DNA of 64,000 bases from Mangifera indica (lineage: Eukaryota > Streptophyta > Magnoliopsida > Sapindales > Anacardiaceae): the NCBI RefSeq assembly GCF_011075055.1, contig NC_058141.1, positions 11,851,639 through 11,915,638 of the forward strand. The letters are read 5' to 3'. The position numbers were made by a program, and so were the translations under genes. The notes under the pieces are model-generated. The model did no database searches and was not told the DNA's origin. It was given only the letters and a program-made list of their open reading frames with translations. Below, piece after piece: positions 52,925 to 64,000 of this stretch (positions are counted from its first letter, which is position 1; every line of letters begins with the position of its first letter).

Positions 52925-54287
52925 GAAATGGACAAGAAACCAACTATTTTTCTGGTCAGCAGCGGCTGTGGAAGAGAGTGTCTTCCTTCCTTCCCAAGAA
53001 GGCGCCAAGCTCTGAACCAAGGACCAATTGATATTTAATTAATGAAAACAATCCCCAAATTATCATCAATTGATGATTTCAGTTAGATCTCAGCCCACAA
53101 CTCCAAAAGGCTGAAAACTCTGGACAGAAACCAGAAACAGAGCAACTAATATAACACTCTATGCTACATTCAGCAAACCATTGTAAGTGACCGATCAAGA
53201 GTAAAAAATCTGAAATAGAAAACAACAATTTTATCAGATACTAGAAACAAATGCCAGATAAGATAGGCGATTGACTAAAGAATGGTTGTATAATAATAAC
53301 AAATTCCTAATAGATACCAGAACAAAAGGAGTTAAGCTAAATGGTAATTACTGATGGAAGTTATTTATTAAAAAATTATAACAGAAAACCACTTTTTTCA
53401 AGTAAAAAGGAAAACAAACAAAAATAATCAGCACGAGTGGATCTAGATCATCTAATATGAAAACAGGGAACATTCATTTCACAAGCAAAGAATCTAAAAC
53501 ATTTTCGATCTCTGTAAGCAACATTCTCTTAAACGCTAACGCGTTAATAGCAACTAATTTAACAAAGTTGCCTGTAAGCTCTGAACTAAAACTAAATAAA
53601 ATAACAAACATAACTGGAACACCCTTCAATCAAATCCAACCTAAAAAGCAGCATTTAACATCAAAAGAGACTTACCAGGTTCCGAGATCTGACCGGACCA
53701 CACAATCTCAAACTCCTCAAAAAACAAAAACGCAGTGATTAATTAATTCAAAAGCATATAGAAAGGCGGCAGGTGGTGAAGATGAAATCAAAGGAAAAGT
53801 TTCAACATTCAAGAGCAGCAGGGAATGGTTCCACGCTGACTCAGTGAGTTGTTGTCGCAGACCATCACACTATATACCTTGTTTGCTGTTGTGTCTCAGA
53901 GTCCTAGGACGAGACGAACTATAACTTTGCGCTTAAAGTCGGGTTAAAAACTAACCCTGGTTAGAAGGAAGAGTCTCTTTCTCTTTCTCTCTCCCTCTCA
54001 CACCCTTTCTCTCACATGGATCGTGAATTTTGCGATGGAAGGCTCTAGAACACCACATGAGAGCCGCAGGATTCAAGGAGAGGGAAGGAATCAAAGCCGT
54101 TTGATTGGGTACGGTGACGTGGAGATAATAGATTGGGTCACCCAGGTGGCCGATGCAGTTACTGTCGAATGGAAGGTTTTTGTTTTAATTCTTAACTATA
54201 AAACTATGTATACCTATTTTTGATACATAATTTATATACACAGATAAAATATTATTATGTGATTAGATTTTTTTTTATCGTATAATG
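52925..54287. other. 5' flank of the PI4K gene
   Basis: Likely 5' UTR with an intron, then the promoter. A cut after CTCTGAACCAAGG near 53,020 and a GT-type donor near 53,680 are possible but not proven. No other gene was recognised; a 66-codon plus-strand frame at 54,023-54,223 has no recognisable motif. Confidence 0.4.
53870..53877 (-). promoter_or_regulatory. Possible TATA box of the PI4K gene
   Basis: GTATATAG in the minus-strand sense, located upstream of the presumed 5' UTR. The transcription start is unknown, so this is a weak call. Confidence 0.3.
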
Positions 54288-55298
54288 CATGGTTTTAATA
54301 ACCGGACCGGACCAGCCGGTCGATCGGGACGAACCGTGAACCAGTGGTTTAAGCAATTTTGTTTTATAAAAAACCGTTTTTATTTAAAATTCGGATTGAA
54401 CCACGATTGGACCGGAGGTTGGTCTCCGGTTCAAGGTTCCAACCGGTTCATCTTTGGTTTGGTTCAGTGGAAACATGAAATTTAACATGCAAAATTTCTG
54501 GAAAATTTTTCCAGTGCACAAAACCCAGCTTACCCGGCAACCCTAAATAACTAAACCCATTCACATTCTTCACAGAATTCAGTCCTAAATTAAACACATC
54601 CAGTTGACTCAAAATTTTTGCATTCGATTCGATTGTAACTTTTGAACTGTCGACGCAAAAGCTTGCATCCAGCCGACGACCGTTTGCCTCTTCCTACTGA
54701 AGTGCAGAAAACTTCACTGTCATGTACATGGATGACTTCCGACGATAATGACGACGATGACTTCTATTGATAACAGTGACGACTTCTCGGGAAGATTCTT
54801 AATGTTGATTCACTGAATATAATATAAATATGTATTTTAGTTTTTGGCTATTTTATTTTCAATATTTTATCATGTAAAGTGCTTTGAGAGTTAAGAGTGT
54901 TGATCTTTTACTGGTAATGTATTCGTTAGGGATAAGTCTGGGGAAAAAAACTCTTCATTTGGGAACCCTTTAAAGACATCCAATGCAATCCTCTCTGATT
55001 TTAATATTTTACTGTCATTCTAACATAAATTTATCAAATGGGAAAACATCATGCAACACAATATGCAGGATGTTTCGAACCAATAAATTTATCAGTGATA
55101 AAGCAAAAAAGAAAATGAATAAATTAGCAGTTGAACTAGTAATTTATTAGAATACAAAATTTTCAATTTTTTTTTTTGAAGTTGCAAAAGTTATAAATTA
55201 AAATTCCGGTTGAATCGGCCGGTCAAAACGGTCTGACCGGTTCAATCAAAACCGAACCTTAAAACGGTTTATCATCCGGTTCGGTTCTTTAAACCTTG
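54288..55298. mobile_element. 1.0-kb hAT-like non-autonomous transposon
   Basis: The ends are imperfect inverted repeats: CATGGTTTTAATAACCGGAC on the left, and CAAGGTTTAAAGAACCGAAC as the reverse complement of the right end. It is flanked by a perfect 8-base direct repeat GTATAATG (54,280-54,287 and 55,299-55,306). Eight-base target duplication and CA-start ends fit the hAT superfamily. Subterminal regions are rich in CCGGT/ACCGG words, possible transposase sites. No transposase gene. Confidence 0.85.
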
Positions 55299-55306
55299 GT
55301 ATAATG

Positions 55307-56540
55307 ACACATATTTTAAAATCACCTAATTACATGATGACACATTATTGTATACATGAATTATGTACCCAAAATAGGTACACATAGCATTGCTCAATTC
55401 TTAAATGCCTAAAGTACAGAGAAAAACAGTGAGGTGACGAAAATACCCCTTCTTTCAGGTGCTTAACTTGTAATGTGTTTCGTACTAGATCTGTTTGCCC
55501 CAACGTTGGGCCGGGTGAAAATTGCATTTCTCCTATCTGTGTAGCTTAATGTGATTTGGATTCTGTAATAACATAATATATTATTGTTGTTATTATTTTT
55601 CTACAGTTAACTAGTTTTTCATAATTGAAATAAAATTATTTTCTTTTATGGGTACAAAAATTGAAATGGGTGGTTTCAGTAATTTTGTAGTTGAAGAGAT
55701 GTCAAATATAAAAACCAAAATAATATACAATGAATGAAAAAATATTTGGAAAAAAAAAAACTAAGATCATGTGCAACAAATTATTAATATTATCAATGAA
55801 ACCTAATAAATATAATTAAATTAAAATCTTCAAATCAATTAGTAAAACATGGACACCTGTCACAAATCATACCCGCTGATGAAAATTAAATAACGAAACA
55901 GAATTACGGTAGCGTTTTACCCTACACTTGTATTACATTTAGTGGAATTTTGACTAAACCACATGGACCAAACTGTATTTGACTCTCATCTGGGGTACAC
56001 TGGATCTAGTAATTAAAAAACAAAAGGACGTGCAAAGCGGTCCGGTCGGTTCGGTCGGTCAAGGGTTGAATTGATTTTAATTTGGTCTAACAAATAAAAG
56101 AGTACAAGTCCCCACCCGACCACACCACTCGACTCACCATCTGATCTGTCGGTATTATCCTGCCACGTGTTCATTCATCAATTTTAACTCCTATTTTATA
56201 TTCTTGCTTGTTTAGCGTAATTAAATAAATTATAAAAAAGGATTCCTTCAGCATCTAGCCTAAAAATCTGAATAAATAATTGTTTTTAAAGATTCTTATC
56301 CATAAAAATCTTGTACACGTATACACCGGTGATTAAATTATGTTGAAATAATGTGATTGGTTATGCATGCATCTGATATTGATTTTGAATAAAATGAAAT
56401 TGGCATGGAAGAGGAATGGGTGTGACAGAATAACTCAGGGAAATGGTTGATGCATTGCATTTATCTACAAAACAAACTTTATTATGTTATGTTCATATCA
56501 AAACTGACATATCATCCATGCCTACCAGCAACAAAATCTA
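55307..56540. other. Intergenic, no gene seen
   Basis: AT-rich. It includes a small GC-richer patch at about 56,035-56,060 (repeated GGTCGGTTC). No recognisable coding sequence. Confidence 0.5.
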
Positions 56541-56544
56541 TTGA

Positions 56545-57710
56545 ATTACAGTGTTGAAATATATTAGATTTATAAATATAAAGATCAAAATTTATATTAT
56601 ACAAAATAATTTAATTTATCGTAAGATTCAATTTATTATATTTATATATCACTCACTTTTATTAAATATTTGACTCTTTTTTTTTTAGTCGTCAATATTC
56701 TCTCTCAAATGTAACCCCCATATACTGTCAGGTTTATTGTGTGCTTAGTTCGTTCTTATGCTCTGATACCATGTTAAAATATATTAACCCTATAATTGTG
56801 TAAATTAAAACTTATATTATTAATTAACTTGTATTAAAGTTTAATCCATCGCACTTATGTATTGCTCATTGTACTCACTTTTATTATATGTAAGACTCTT
56901 TTACTTTTATTCTTTAACATTTTTTCTCAAGTACAATCACCATAAATTGTTAGACTCGTCGTTTAATTAAGTATGTTCTTGTGCTTTGATACCATATATG
57001 TTCTTGTATTTTAATACCATGTCAGAGTATACGTTGCGTTAGAATATATTATACGTATAAATGTAGAAATCAAAACCCAAGACTCTGTTCTTGAGTCTAC
57101 GATACCATATCAAAATATATTGGAGCCAACAGTCTGTTCTTGTGCTATAATAGCATGTCAGAATATATGCTAAATCTATTTTTGTACTCTAATATCATGT
57201 TATAATATATTGAACCTATAAACATAGAATTTAAAACCCAATATAAAGGTAGAGATCAAAATTAATATTGCACAAAACATTGTGTTAAGGTCAAATCCAC
57301 TACACTTATATACTATTCACTTTACTCATTTTTATTATATGTGGGATTTTTTTTTACTGAAACTTATATTATACAAAATTAATTAACTTGTGATAAGATC
57401 TAATCTATCATATTTACATGTAATTTACTTTACTTATTTTTATTAGATGTGAGATTGTTTTTCTTTTAATCTTCAATATTTTCCCTTAAATACAATTCTC
57501 ATAGGTTATTAAGTTTATCATTTGACTGAGTTTGTTTTGATAGATATACTATCATTTATATCTAAAAATATTTTAAACGATTAGACCTATCATCTAACTT
57601 ATACTATAATACTATATTAGAATATATTACACTTATAAATATAAAAATTAAACTTTATATTACGTAAAATTAATTAACTAACATTAAGATTTAATAGTCA
57701 TAATAATAAA
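56545..57710 (-). repeat. Degenerate tandem array with tRNA-Met-primer-like motifs
   Basis: Five to six imperfect units of roughly 150-250 bases repeat the order: ACTCACTTTTATTA..., CTCAAGTACAA..., GCTCTGATACCATG, ATATATT, then TATAAATGTAGAAATCAAAA. The complement of GCTCTGATACCA is TGGTATCAGAGC, the primer-binding site used by many plant retrotransposons primed by initiator tRNA-Met. Good or decayed copies are at 56,760, 56,977, 57,005, 57,100, 57,147 and 57,188. Probably a decayed retrotransposon-derived repeat on the minus strand; no coding region. Confidence 0.5.
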
Positions 57711-58013
57711 AAGAAAGTTACCATATAGCTTATTTTAGAAGAGGGAAGCAGATGTTAAAATTGTAACGGCAATACAAACGAAAAGGGTCGGGGATTTTAA
57801 ATGAGAAAATAAACAGTAGGTGGTTGTATTTAGAATAATAAAAATAGAAAGATGAATTCCAGTGGGCGGTGCACGTGGATTAATCGATACGTTTGTATTT
57901 GAATCAGGTGCGCCCCTGGTTTAGGGCTTGCTGGGCGTTTTTTTAAGTCACAGGCCCGCCCGCTGCGCATCTTGCTTTGTCTGATTCAGAGGAGGTAGAT
58001 GCGGCTGATTAAA

Positions 58014-58885
58014 TGTAAGGCCAAAAGACGAGTTCCACCCAACTTTTAGCTGACAATCGAAAAACCTAATCTCTTACTCATAACCTAACTCCGGTTAACT
58101 TTTTTTTATTAAGATAATAGATAAAATAATTATTTTACTGTTTATATAAAAAGTTATAAGTTTTATTATTTTTCTCTCAAGTTTTAAAAACTAATATTTT
58201 ACCTTTTTTCTAAAGTTCTCAAATTATGAAAAACAATATTTTCAACTTCAAATTTAAGGTTTTCATATTTTTTAAACTATAGTAACCTTTCAAAACTTTC
58301 AAAAACAGCAATCTCACCTTCACTCTTCAACTTCTGTTTTCAAATCCCTTTCAACGTTCTCTCTAGTCTTTTTTTTCTCTCAGTGCATCGAAAAACCATG
58401 TGACTAAGAGGTCTTTATCTTTTCGTCACGCAATGCAACAAAGAGATTTTCGTCTCTTCGTCACACTGTGCAATGAAAGGATCTTCTTCTCTTTATTGCA
58501 TGGTTTTTTAAAGCACCAGGAGAAGGAAGAGACTGGAGATGACACCGAAATAGATCTAAACGCTGAAATTGAAGAGTGTAGGTGAGATTGCTATTTTTGA
58601 AAGTTTTAGGGGGCGACTATAGTTTAAAAAATATGGAAACCTTTGGTTTAGGGATGCAAATATTACTTTTCAAAATTCAAAAACTTCAAGTAATGGTGAA
58701 ATATTAGTTTCTAAAACCTGAGAGAAAGTAATAAAATTTATAACTTTTTTAATATAAATAATAAAATGATCATTTTATCCCTCATTTTAACAAAAAAAGT
58801 CAACAGAAGTTAGGTTATAGGTAGGAGTTTGGACTTTTCAATTGCCACGGGTGTCCTTTTAAATTTCAGTCTTTTTCCCTTACAT
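58014..58885. mobile_element. Fold-back TIR element 1 of a local cluster
   Basis: Long imperfect inverted repeats: about 58,014-58,240 pairs with the reverse complement of 58,640-58,885. Matching words include ATGTAAGG at both ends, CATAACCTAACT against AGTTAGGTTATA, and CTCTCAAGTTTTA against TAAAACCTGAGAG. The centre has a short unrelated frame (about 60 codons). Limits are approximate and no clear target duplication was found. Confidence 0.6.
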
Positions 58886-58899
58886 CTAACGTGGACTAT

Positions 58900-59612
58900 T
58901 ATTATTATTTTAGCCACCTAAGGTTTGGTGCAAACTTAGTTTCTCATTTGTTAATTATTAGAATTTTAAATACTCATATATTTATTAAATTTTACTATTA
59001 TTGTCAGGGTTAAAATTATTATTTAATAAAAATATTTGAAAAAATTATAAATTTATCACATTTTTCCTCAAATTTAAAAACTAACAATTTTATCTCAATC
59101 TTCCCGTCACTTAAAATTTGAAAAATGATTATCTCTCTCATAGGATTTGCATTTTCTCCCTTAATGTTTTTATGACAATCAGAATTGGCCAACCTCCACC
59201 TTTCGATCTCCCAAATGAGGACGAATCATCAGTCAACAAGAGGTCTGTCGATAATTTTTCGATAAGGATCCATGTGACACATGTCATTCTTGTCCGGAGA
59301 TGGGAGGGTGGAGGTTGGCAAGCTCCGATTGCTAAAGAAACGACAAAGGAGAAAATGCAAACCTTAAGGGGAAAATAGTTGTTTTTTATACTTTGGGTGA
59401 GGGTAAGGTCAGGAGAGGAAATTGTTAGTTTTTAAACTTGAGGGGAAATGTGATGAATTTATAATTTTTTTAATTATTTATATTAAATGATGATTTTAAC
59501 CTTGACAATAATAATGAAATTTAATCGATGGGTGGATATTTGAATTTTTTATAATTAACCAATGAGAAGTTGAGTTTGTTCCAGACTTTGGATGGGAAAT
59601 AGTCATTTGGCC
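58900..59612. mobile_element. Fold-back TIR element 2 of the cluster
   Basis: The left part (58,915-59,100) is mirrored by the right part (59,410-59,612): TATTGTCAGGGTTAAAAT against ATTTTAACCTTGACAATA, and CTCAAATTTAAAAACTAACAATTT against its complement. The right end finishes in TTTGGCC, like the 335-bp element. The left end is more decayed. Confidence 0.6.
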
Positions 59613-60119
59613 TTAATATTTGTCAAAAGAAAAGAAAACCAAACCCATCACGAATCCTATCTTCGAAAACCAAACCCACTACTATCCTTCTATTGTTACC
59701 TTGATTCTAGTCTGAATACACCCCGAAACTCAAACAATTTTTATTTTTACACCGTCTTCAACATCATATATTTACTAACCATATTTAACTGAATGAAATT
59801 GTATTTCTCACTCCTTAGCCCATCTTAAAATGCTAATGTGCTGGCTCTAGTGACTCTACCTACGGTAAAAAATTCTATGCAATACTGAGATTTTTAGAGT
59901 ATTATAAGCATCATAATTCCTTATAATAAGACTTTTGATGCTTCATAGATTGTACAATTATTTTTACGTTAAATTGTTAAGCTGCATGGAGTTTCTAATC
60001 TGTTGACATTGAATTGAGATGTCAAGTTTGTGAGACACTTTAGGTGTATTTTATGGTGGAAGATGGGTGCCAAGTTGTAGTTTAGTTAATCTAATAACCC
60101 TTAAACTAATGGGAAAATT
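59613..60119. other. Intergenic, no gene seen
   Basis: AT-rich sequence between the fold-back cluster and the retrotransposon fragment; nothing recognised. Confidence 0.4.
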
Positions 60120-60660
60120 GAGATAATGAATTGGAGCTTGAGAAACCTATTAGGAAGTTTGGTTAGAGACAATATGAAGCAGTGGGACTTTGTGTTGGCA
60201 CAAACAGAGTTCACGTACAACTGGTCACAAAGCTACAAGGAAAATTCCCTTTGAGATTGTATATGGGTGTAATCCAATCTCTTCTTTGCACGAAGCATTG
60301 TTATCAATTATCAACTAGTTTAGTAAACTAAGTTGATTGAAGAGCTACATGGTCAGGTCTGTAAACACATCAAAAAGTAAAATGAACGATACAAAAAAAA
60401 GGTTGACAAACATTGCAAAAGGATCATTTTCAAGCCAAGAGACTTGGTGTGGATTCACCATTGAGAATAGTATTTCCCAACAAACAGATTCAGGAACTGG
60501 CACTAATAGTTGACAAACTATTCAAAATGTTAGAACGTGTCAATGACAATGCTTACAAGATTGAGTTACCTACAGAATATAATGCGTTTGACACCTTAAA
60601 TGTTTTAGATTTGTCATCATGTTATACTAACAAGTTAGATGATAGCAAACTTGAATAACA
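60120..60660 (+). mobile_element. Decayed Ty3/gypsy polyprotein fragment (integrase end)
   Basis: Broken reading frames on the plus strand match the C-terminal end of plant Ty3/gypsy polyproteins. There is a PFEIVYG-type segment near 60,255, a DLVWIH-type segment near 60,445, and a chromodomain-like ERVNDNAYKIELP segment near 60,540. Stops and frame changes separate these pieces, so it is a dead remnant. No flanking long terminal repeats were recognised. Confidence 0.75.
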
Positions 60661-61551
60661 AATAGCAGATGTCAATCCAAGATCGAAAATTTTTTCAAGT
60701 AGGGGTTCTCATTCAATACCCGAATCATGATAATTTTGGTGATGTTTATTATATCATTTGTTGTGTTTATGATTGTTTACTCTTCTCTTAATTGAATTGG
60801 CATCAAACTTAATAGAGTAGTGCAAGCAGTGAAAAGACGAACTTGATTGTATTTTTTGTATATGTCTACCTAGAGATGTCGATTTCTATCCAAATTTAAA
60901 AGCCTCGACCCTTCCTAACCGTAACAGAAAATAGATTTCTCGATAAAAACTATAATGGGGACAAAAAAATCCAAACAATCAGGGCAGAAATAATGTATCA
61001 TTTCCCGTCCCCACCCTTTTTATATTAATTAATTTATTTAAAATATTAACGTATCTTTATAGTTTTATATTATTTATGTTTTTCTAATTTACTTAGGTTT
61101 TTATTGTGTATATTCAATTGGTTAATATATGATATTAATGACATTTGAAATAGTGAGTAAAATTTTAATTTTACTTAATTTTGTTATTTAATATATTTAT
61201 ATTATATTTAGAGGTATAAGAGGAGATTTTTCCCCGCAAGTACAAGAAAAGAATATATTTATATTGTGTCTAGAAGGTACGAGAAAAAGATTTTTCTCTA
61301 TGGAAATAGGGAACATATTTTTTTCGTAAAGAGGAGATGAAAAATCTTTATTATCTCTACAATGAGAACAGAGATAGAGATTGATATTCCTTGAAAAACA
61401 AGAACAGGAATTGAGATCTCCTCTCTACCCCTATTTGTTGCGATTCTTATGCATACCCAACGTGAATGACTTCGTTTGGTAAAGTTAAAAATAGAAGACA
61501 GATCATGTTTTGCATTGAAAAAGTTAAAAAAAAAAAAACACATATAAATAC
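60661..61551. other. Repeat-like intergenic sequence, no gene
   Basis: Purine-rich stretches of the GAACAGAGATAGAGATTG type at 61,210-61,430 look like a decayed interspersed repeat. The limits and class are not determined. Confidence 0.35.
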
Positions 61552-62226
61552 AGGACCAAAAGGCTTATTTCCAACCAAGTATAGTGAAATCTCAAATTTA
61601 TACTTGTTAACTTTAAAAAATTTAAACATTCATCCATTGTCTAACTGTTGTTAGAATTTTTTGTTATGATTAAGGGTAAAACTATTATTTTATTAAAAAT
61701 ATTATAATTTTATTCTATTTTTTTCTCAAGTTTTGAAAACTGACAATTTTAGTCTAACCTTTACTTTTTCAATTTTGAAAAGTGAATTCCCCTCCTTCCT
61801 TAATTCCTTAGTTTTCTTTTTTTTTTTTTCTTTGACGACCATCCGAAGACGAAATGAAGAAACATCTCTCATCACCAAAAAACGTCTTTTCGCCTTTGTC
61901 CACAAAGAGACATTTGCTGGAAATAAGAGACTTCTCTTTGTCTTGTTTTTGGATAGTTGTTAGAGAGGGAAGAAAGTAAATTATAAAAAAAATTTAAGGG
62001 GAAAAAATCATTTTTTAAAATAAAAAAGTTGAAGTTGAAATAAAATTGTCAGTTTTTAAAATAAAAAAAAAGATAAAATTATAATTTTTTTAATATTTCT
62101 AAGTAATATAATGATTTTAACTTTAATTTGAAATAAAATTCTAATAAAAATTAAATAATAAATAAATGTTTAAATTTAAAAAAATTCACAAACATGAATT
62201 TAAGAATTCATTATGTCTTTTGACAT
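61552..62226. mobile_element. Fold-back TIR element 3 of the cluster
   Basis: The left side (61,553-61,770) is mirrored by 62,030-62,226. For example, TTTTGAAAACTGACAATTTT pairs with a TTGTCAGTTTTTAAAAT stretch. The left terminus GGACCAAAAGGCTTATTTCC resembles the GGCCAAAGGACTTATTCCC end of the 335-bp element. Limits are approximate. Confidence 0.55.
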
Positions 62227-62463
62227 AAATACAGCACGAGCGGCAAATCAATTCACCAAATAAAGTTCGAATCAATTCACCATCATGCTGTCTATTCGAA
62301 TGATAGGAATTTCACTTTCGCGGCAAATCAAAACAAAAGCACACGGGAATAACATGAACTTACCCACATCCAATCACACCCCGCCTCCCACTTATTTTCC
62401 AAAACACCACCGCCACCACCTAGTTTCGCCGGCCGTTGCAACCAAAGACTGTCATCTCCGGTA

Positions 62464-63418
62464 ATGATAACATCCCAGCCGAATCAATACGACGACGAAT
62501 AATTTATGTCTAAGAAAGAAACCACTTCTAACATAAAAGGTACCAGTACTAGATCCATTTTCTGTCGTTGTTCATTTTTTTATGGTTATGTACGTATTAT
62601 TTGATTAAATTCATATGTGATTTCTTACATGGTAAAAACAATGATAAGGCTAGTGCTATACGATCCAAGCATTCTGTTACTGAGCAGCGAAGACGCAGCA
62701 AGATTAATGAGGTATTTGTTTATTTCCATACTTTGAGTTCCTTCTCATTTCTGAATTTTTCCTTTTCACGACTTCTTCCTCTCGTAATCTCATCATGTAT
62801 CTCGTTTTGCTGCCATATTTTGAGGAATTGCTTTGTTGCTTGCCCCGACTACAATTCTGCTAACGTTACTGGAGCTCACATCATCGTAGTGGTGACATTC
62901 AGTGTGGAAATAATAACATTATAAATCTCTCTACATATATATATTTTTTTAATAAAATACAACCATAATTAGTAAATTTTATTGTTTTAATTTTGGATAT
63001 TGCTGGTGATGCATGATTAGTACAGTAGCAATGGCAAACTTGTCAAAGTTTGGAATTTGCTTTATTTTTTGTGAATTGAAATTTGAGAAAAAAAAAGTCT
63101 TTTTAGTTATGTTCATAGAGTTTGTTTAACTGTAATCTGTTGCTTCCAGATTTCAGATATTGAGAGGCCTCATACCTCATAGTGATCAAAAGAGAGATAC
63201 GGCATCATTTCTATTAGAGGTTTGTCATACATGTGGAAATGAACGATAGTGTATATGTAAAGTTAAGCCGAGAAATTTTTTTTCTTCAAATTTGGTGAAT
63301 GAATATTGTTTTCCCTCTGCAGGTGATCGACCATGTCCAATTTTTACAGGAAAAAGTGCAAAAATATGAGGGTACATACCAGGATTGGAGTTCTGAACCC
63401 ACAAAATTGATGCAATGG
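62464..63418 (+). pseudogene. BIM2-like bHLH gene, 5' part, apparently broken
   Basis: Relative of the BES1-interacting bHLH proteins of brassinosteroid signalling; the 3' end lies beyond the window. Segments: 62464-62539, 62629-62711, about 63148-63219, 63323-63418. The bHLH core is clear (IRSKHSVTEQRRRSKINE, then [21 protein letters not shown], then [20 protein letters not shown]). Three lesions are visible. In-frame TAA at 62,500-62,502 replaces a Glu-type codon just before FMSKKE. The 3' splice site before exon 2 reads TTTCTTAC instead of ending in AG. The 3' splice site before exon 3 lacks AG at the expected border; the nearest usable ones shift frame or remove Arg-Phe-Gln of helix 1. 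The fourth segment has a normal acceptor. It could still produce an altered protein from the ATG at 62,506, so 'pseudogene' is an inference. Confidence 0.65.
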
Positions 63419-64000
63419 GTAAAGTTCCCATGCTTAATTCTCTATGTTTATCTATATGTTCCAGTCAAAAAGAAAAGTTTATCTATAGGATGTCCATCCC
63501 TGTGCCTTTGTTTGATAGCAGCTATTAACAGTCATTGATATGCAAATTCTTCTGGTATAGGGTTCAATACTGATGAGATAGAATTCCTTACATATTAGTT
63601 AGAGAATTTGAGCCAAATATGATTTTTTTTGTGCATCCAATCATTTGATATTTGCATATTGAATCTTGTGGTGTTTGATTTGCATATATTGCTTGCATCC
63701 TTCCGAAGTGTCTTGAAAGTATAGAAAGATGTGCACTATGATTCAGGGGCATTGTAAATGATTTATGATTGTTAATTATAGAATTTACCTTGTGAACCAC
63801 TTAATTGAGTAAATTTGGAAATTTATATTTTCCTTGTAGGACTTTGGATTCTGATAGAAGTTGCCGATGCTTCAGTTAATTTTGACATGATTCTTAGGAA
63901 TAATGCTTTGTCAATGGATTGGCATAGTATTTACAAATTTAGAAAAAAAAAAAAAAGAGATTAAAATTAAAAAGAAAGAAGGGAAATTGCAATACCTTTC
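63419..64000 (+). other. Probable intron of the BIM2-like locus to window end
   Basis: Begins with a GTAAAG donor. No further exon of the family could be identified with confidence before the end of the window. Confidence 0.4.

Noticed and set aside
52925..53020. Longer N-terminus of the PI4K protein from a TTG at 53,020
   Set aside because: Plant nuclear genes rarely start at TTG, and the ATG at 52,924 matches the family N-terminus.
58400..58585. 61-codon frame between two inverted repeats
   Set aside because: It sits inside a fold-back element, shows no known domain, and its frame is not supported by splice sites or codon pattern.
59118..59378. 86-codon frame with a Pro-rich start
   Set aside because: It lies in the centre of the second fold-back element; no family was recognised and it is probably chance.
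60413..60658. 81-codon frame as an independent gene
   Set aside because: It is the least damaged piece of a dead Ty3/gypsy polyprotein; neighbouring pieces in other frames belong to the same element.

Overview
This is nuclear DNA from a flowering plant, most likely a eudicot. The genes are split into many short exons with GT-AG introns, the intergenic DNA is AT-rich, and every recognisable protein has a close plant relative. I cannot name the species from the sequence.

Layout. (1) 78-1799 (+): 3' exons of a bHLH transcription factor (bHLH49/74 type), cut by the left edge. (2) About 4,000-39,150: a large imperfect inverted duplication. Arm A (about 4,000-17,230) holds a 19-exon phage-type organellar RNA polymerase gene, RPOT copy A (5085-15252, +). 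Arm B (about 39,150-20,700) holds RPOT copy B (38030-28418, -) and also a U-box/ARM-repeat ubiquitin ligase gene of the PUB42/43 type (25883-21452, -) whose body is missing from arm A. The single-copy spacer carries a SAM-like plus peroxiredoxin-like-2 gene (17504-19291, +) with a probable one-base frameshift. (3) 40015-46386 (-): chloroplast HSP90 (HSP90C/HSP90.5), 19 exons. (4) 50996-52924 (-): a type II phosphatidylinositol 4-kinase gamma with a ubiquitin-like domain. (5) 54288-62226: a repeat-rich stretch with a hAT-like element with 8-bp target duplications, a degenerate tandem array, several related fold-back elements and a decayed Ty3/gypsy fragment. (6) 62464-63418 (+): a BIM2-type bHLH gene that looks broken (nonsense codon and two unusable 3' splice sites).

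How the genes relate. Four genes serve organelles, stress or protein quality: two RPOTs (organellar transcription, apparently mitochondrial by their N-termini), HSP90C (plastid protein import and folding) and the peroxiredoxin-like protein (redox). They are separate transcription units, not an operon. From memory, bHLH49, PUB42, RPOT1 and BIM2 lie close together on Arabidopsis chromosome 1, and HSP90.5 and PI4K-gamma-7 lie close together on chromosome 2, so the window seems to join two conserved gene-order blocks.

The most interesting structure is the head-in inverted duplication. It has two apparently intact, convergent RPOT genes that have diverged at different conserved residues, one arm has lost the ubiquitin-ligase gene, and a transposon sits at the same intron position in both arms.
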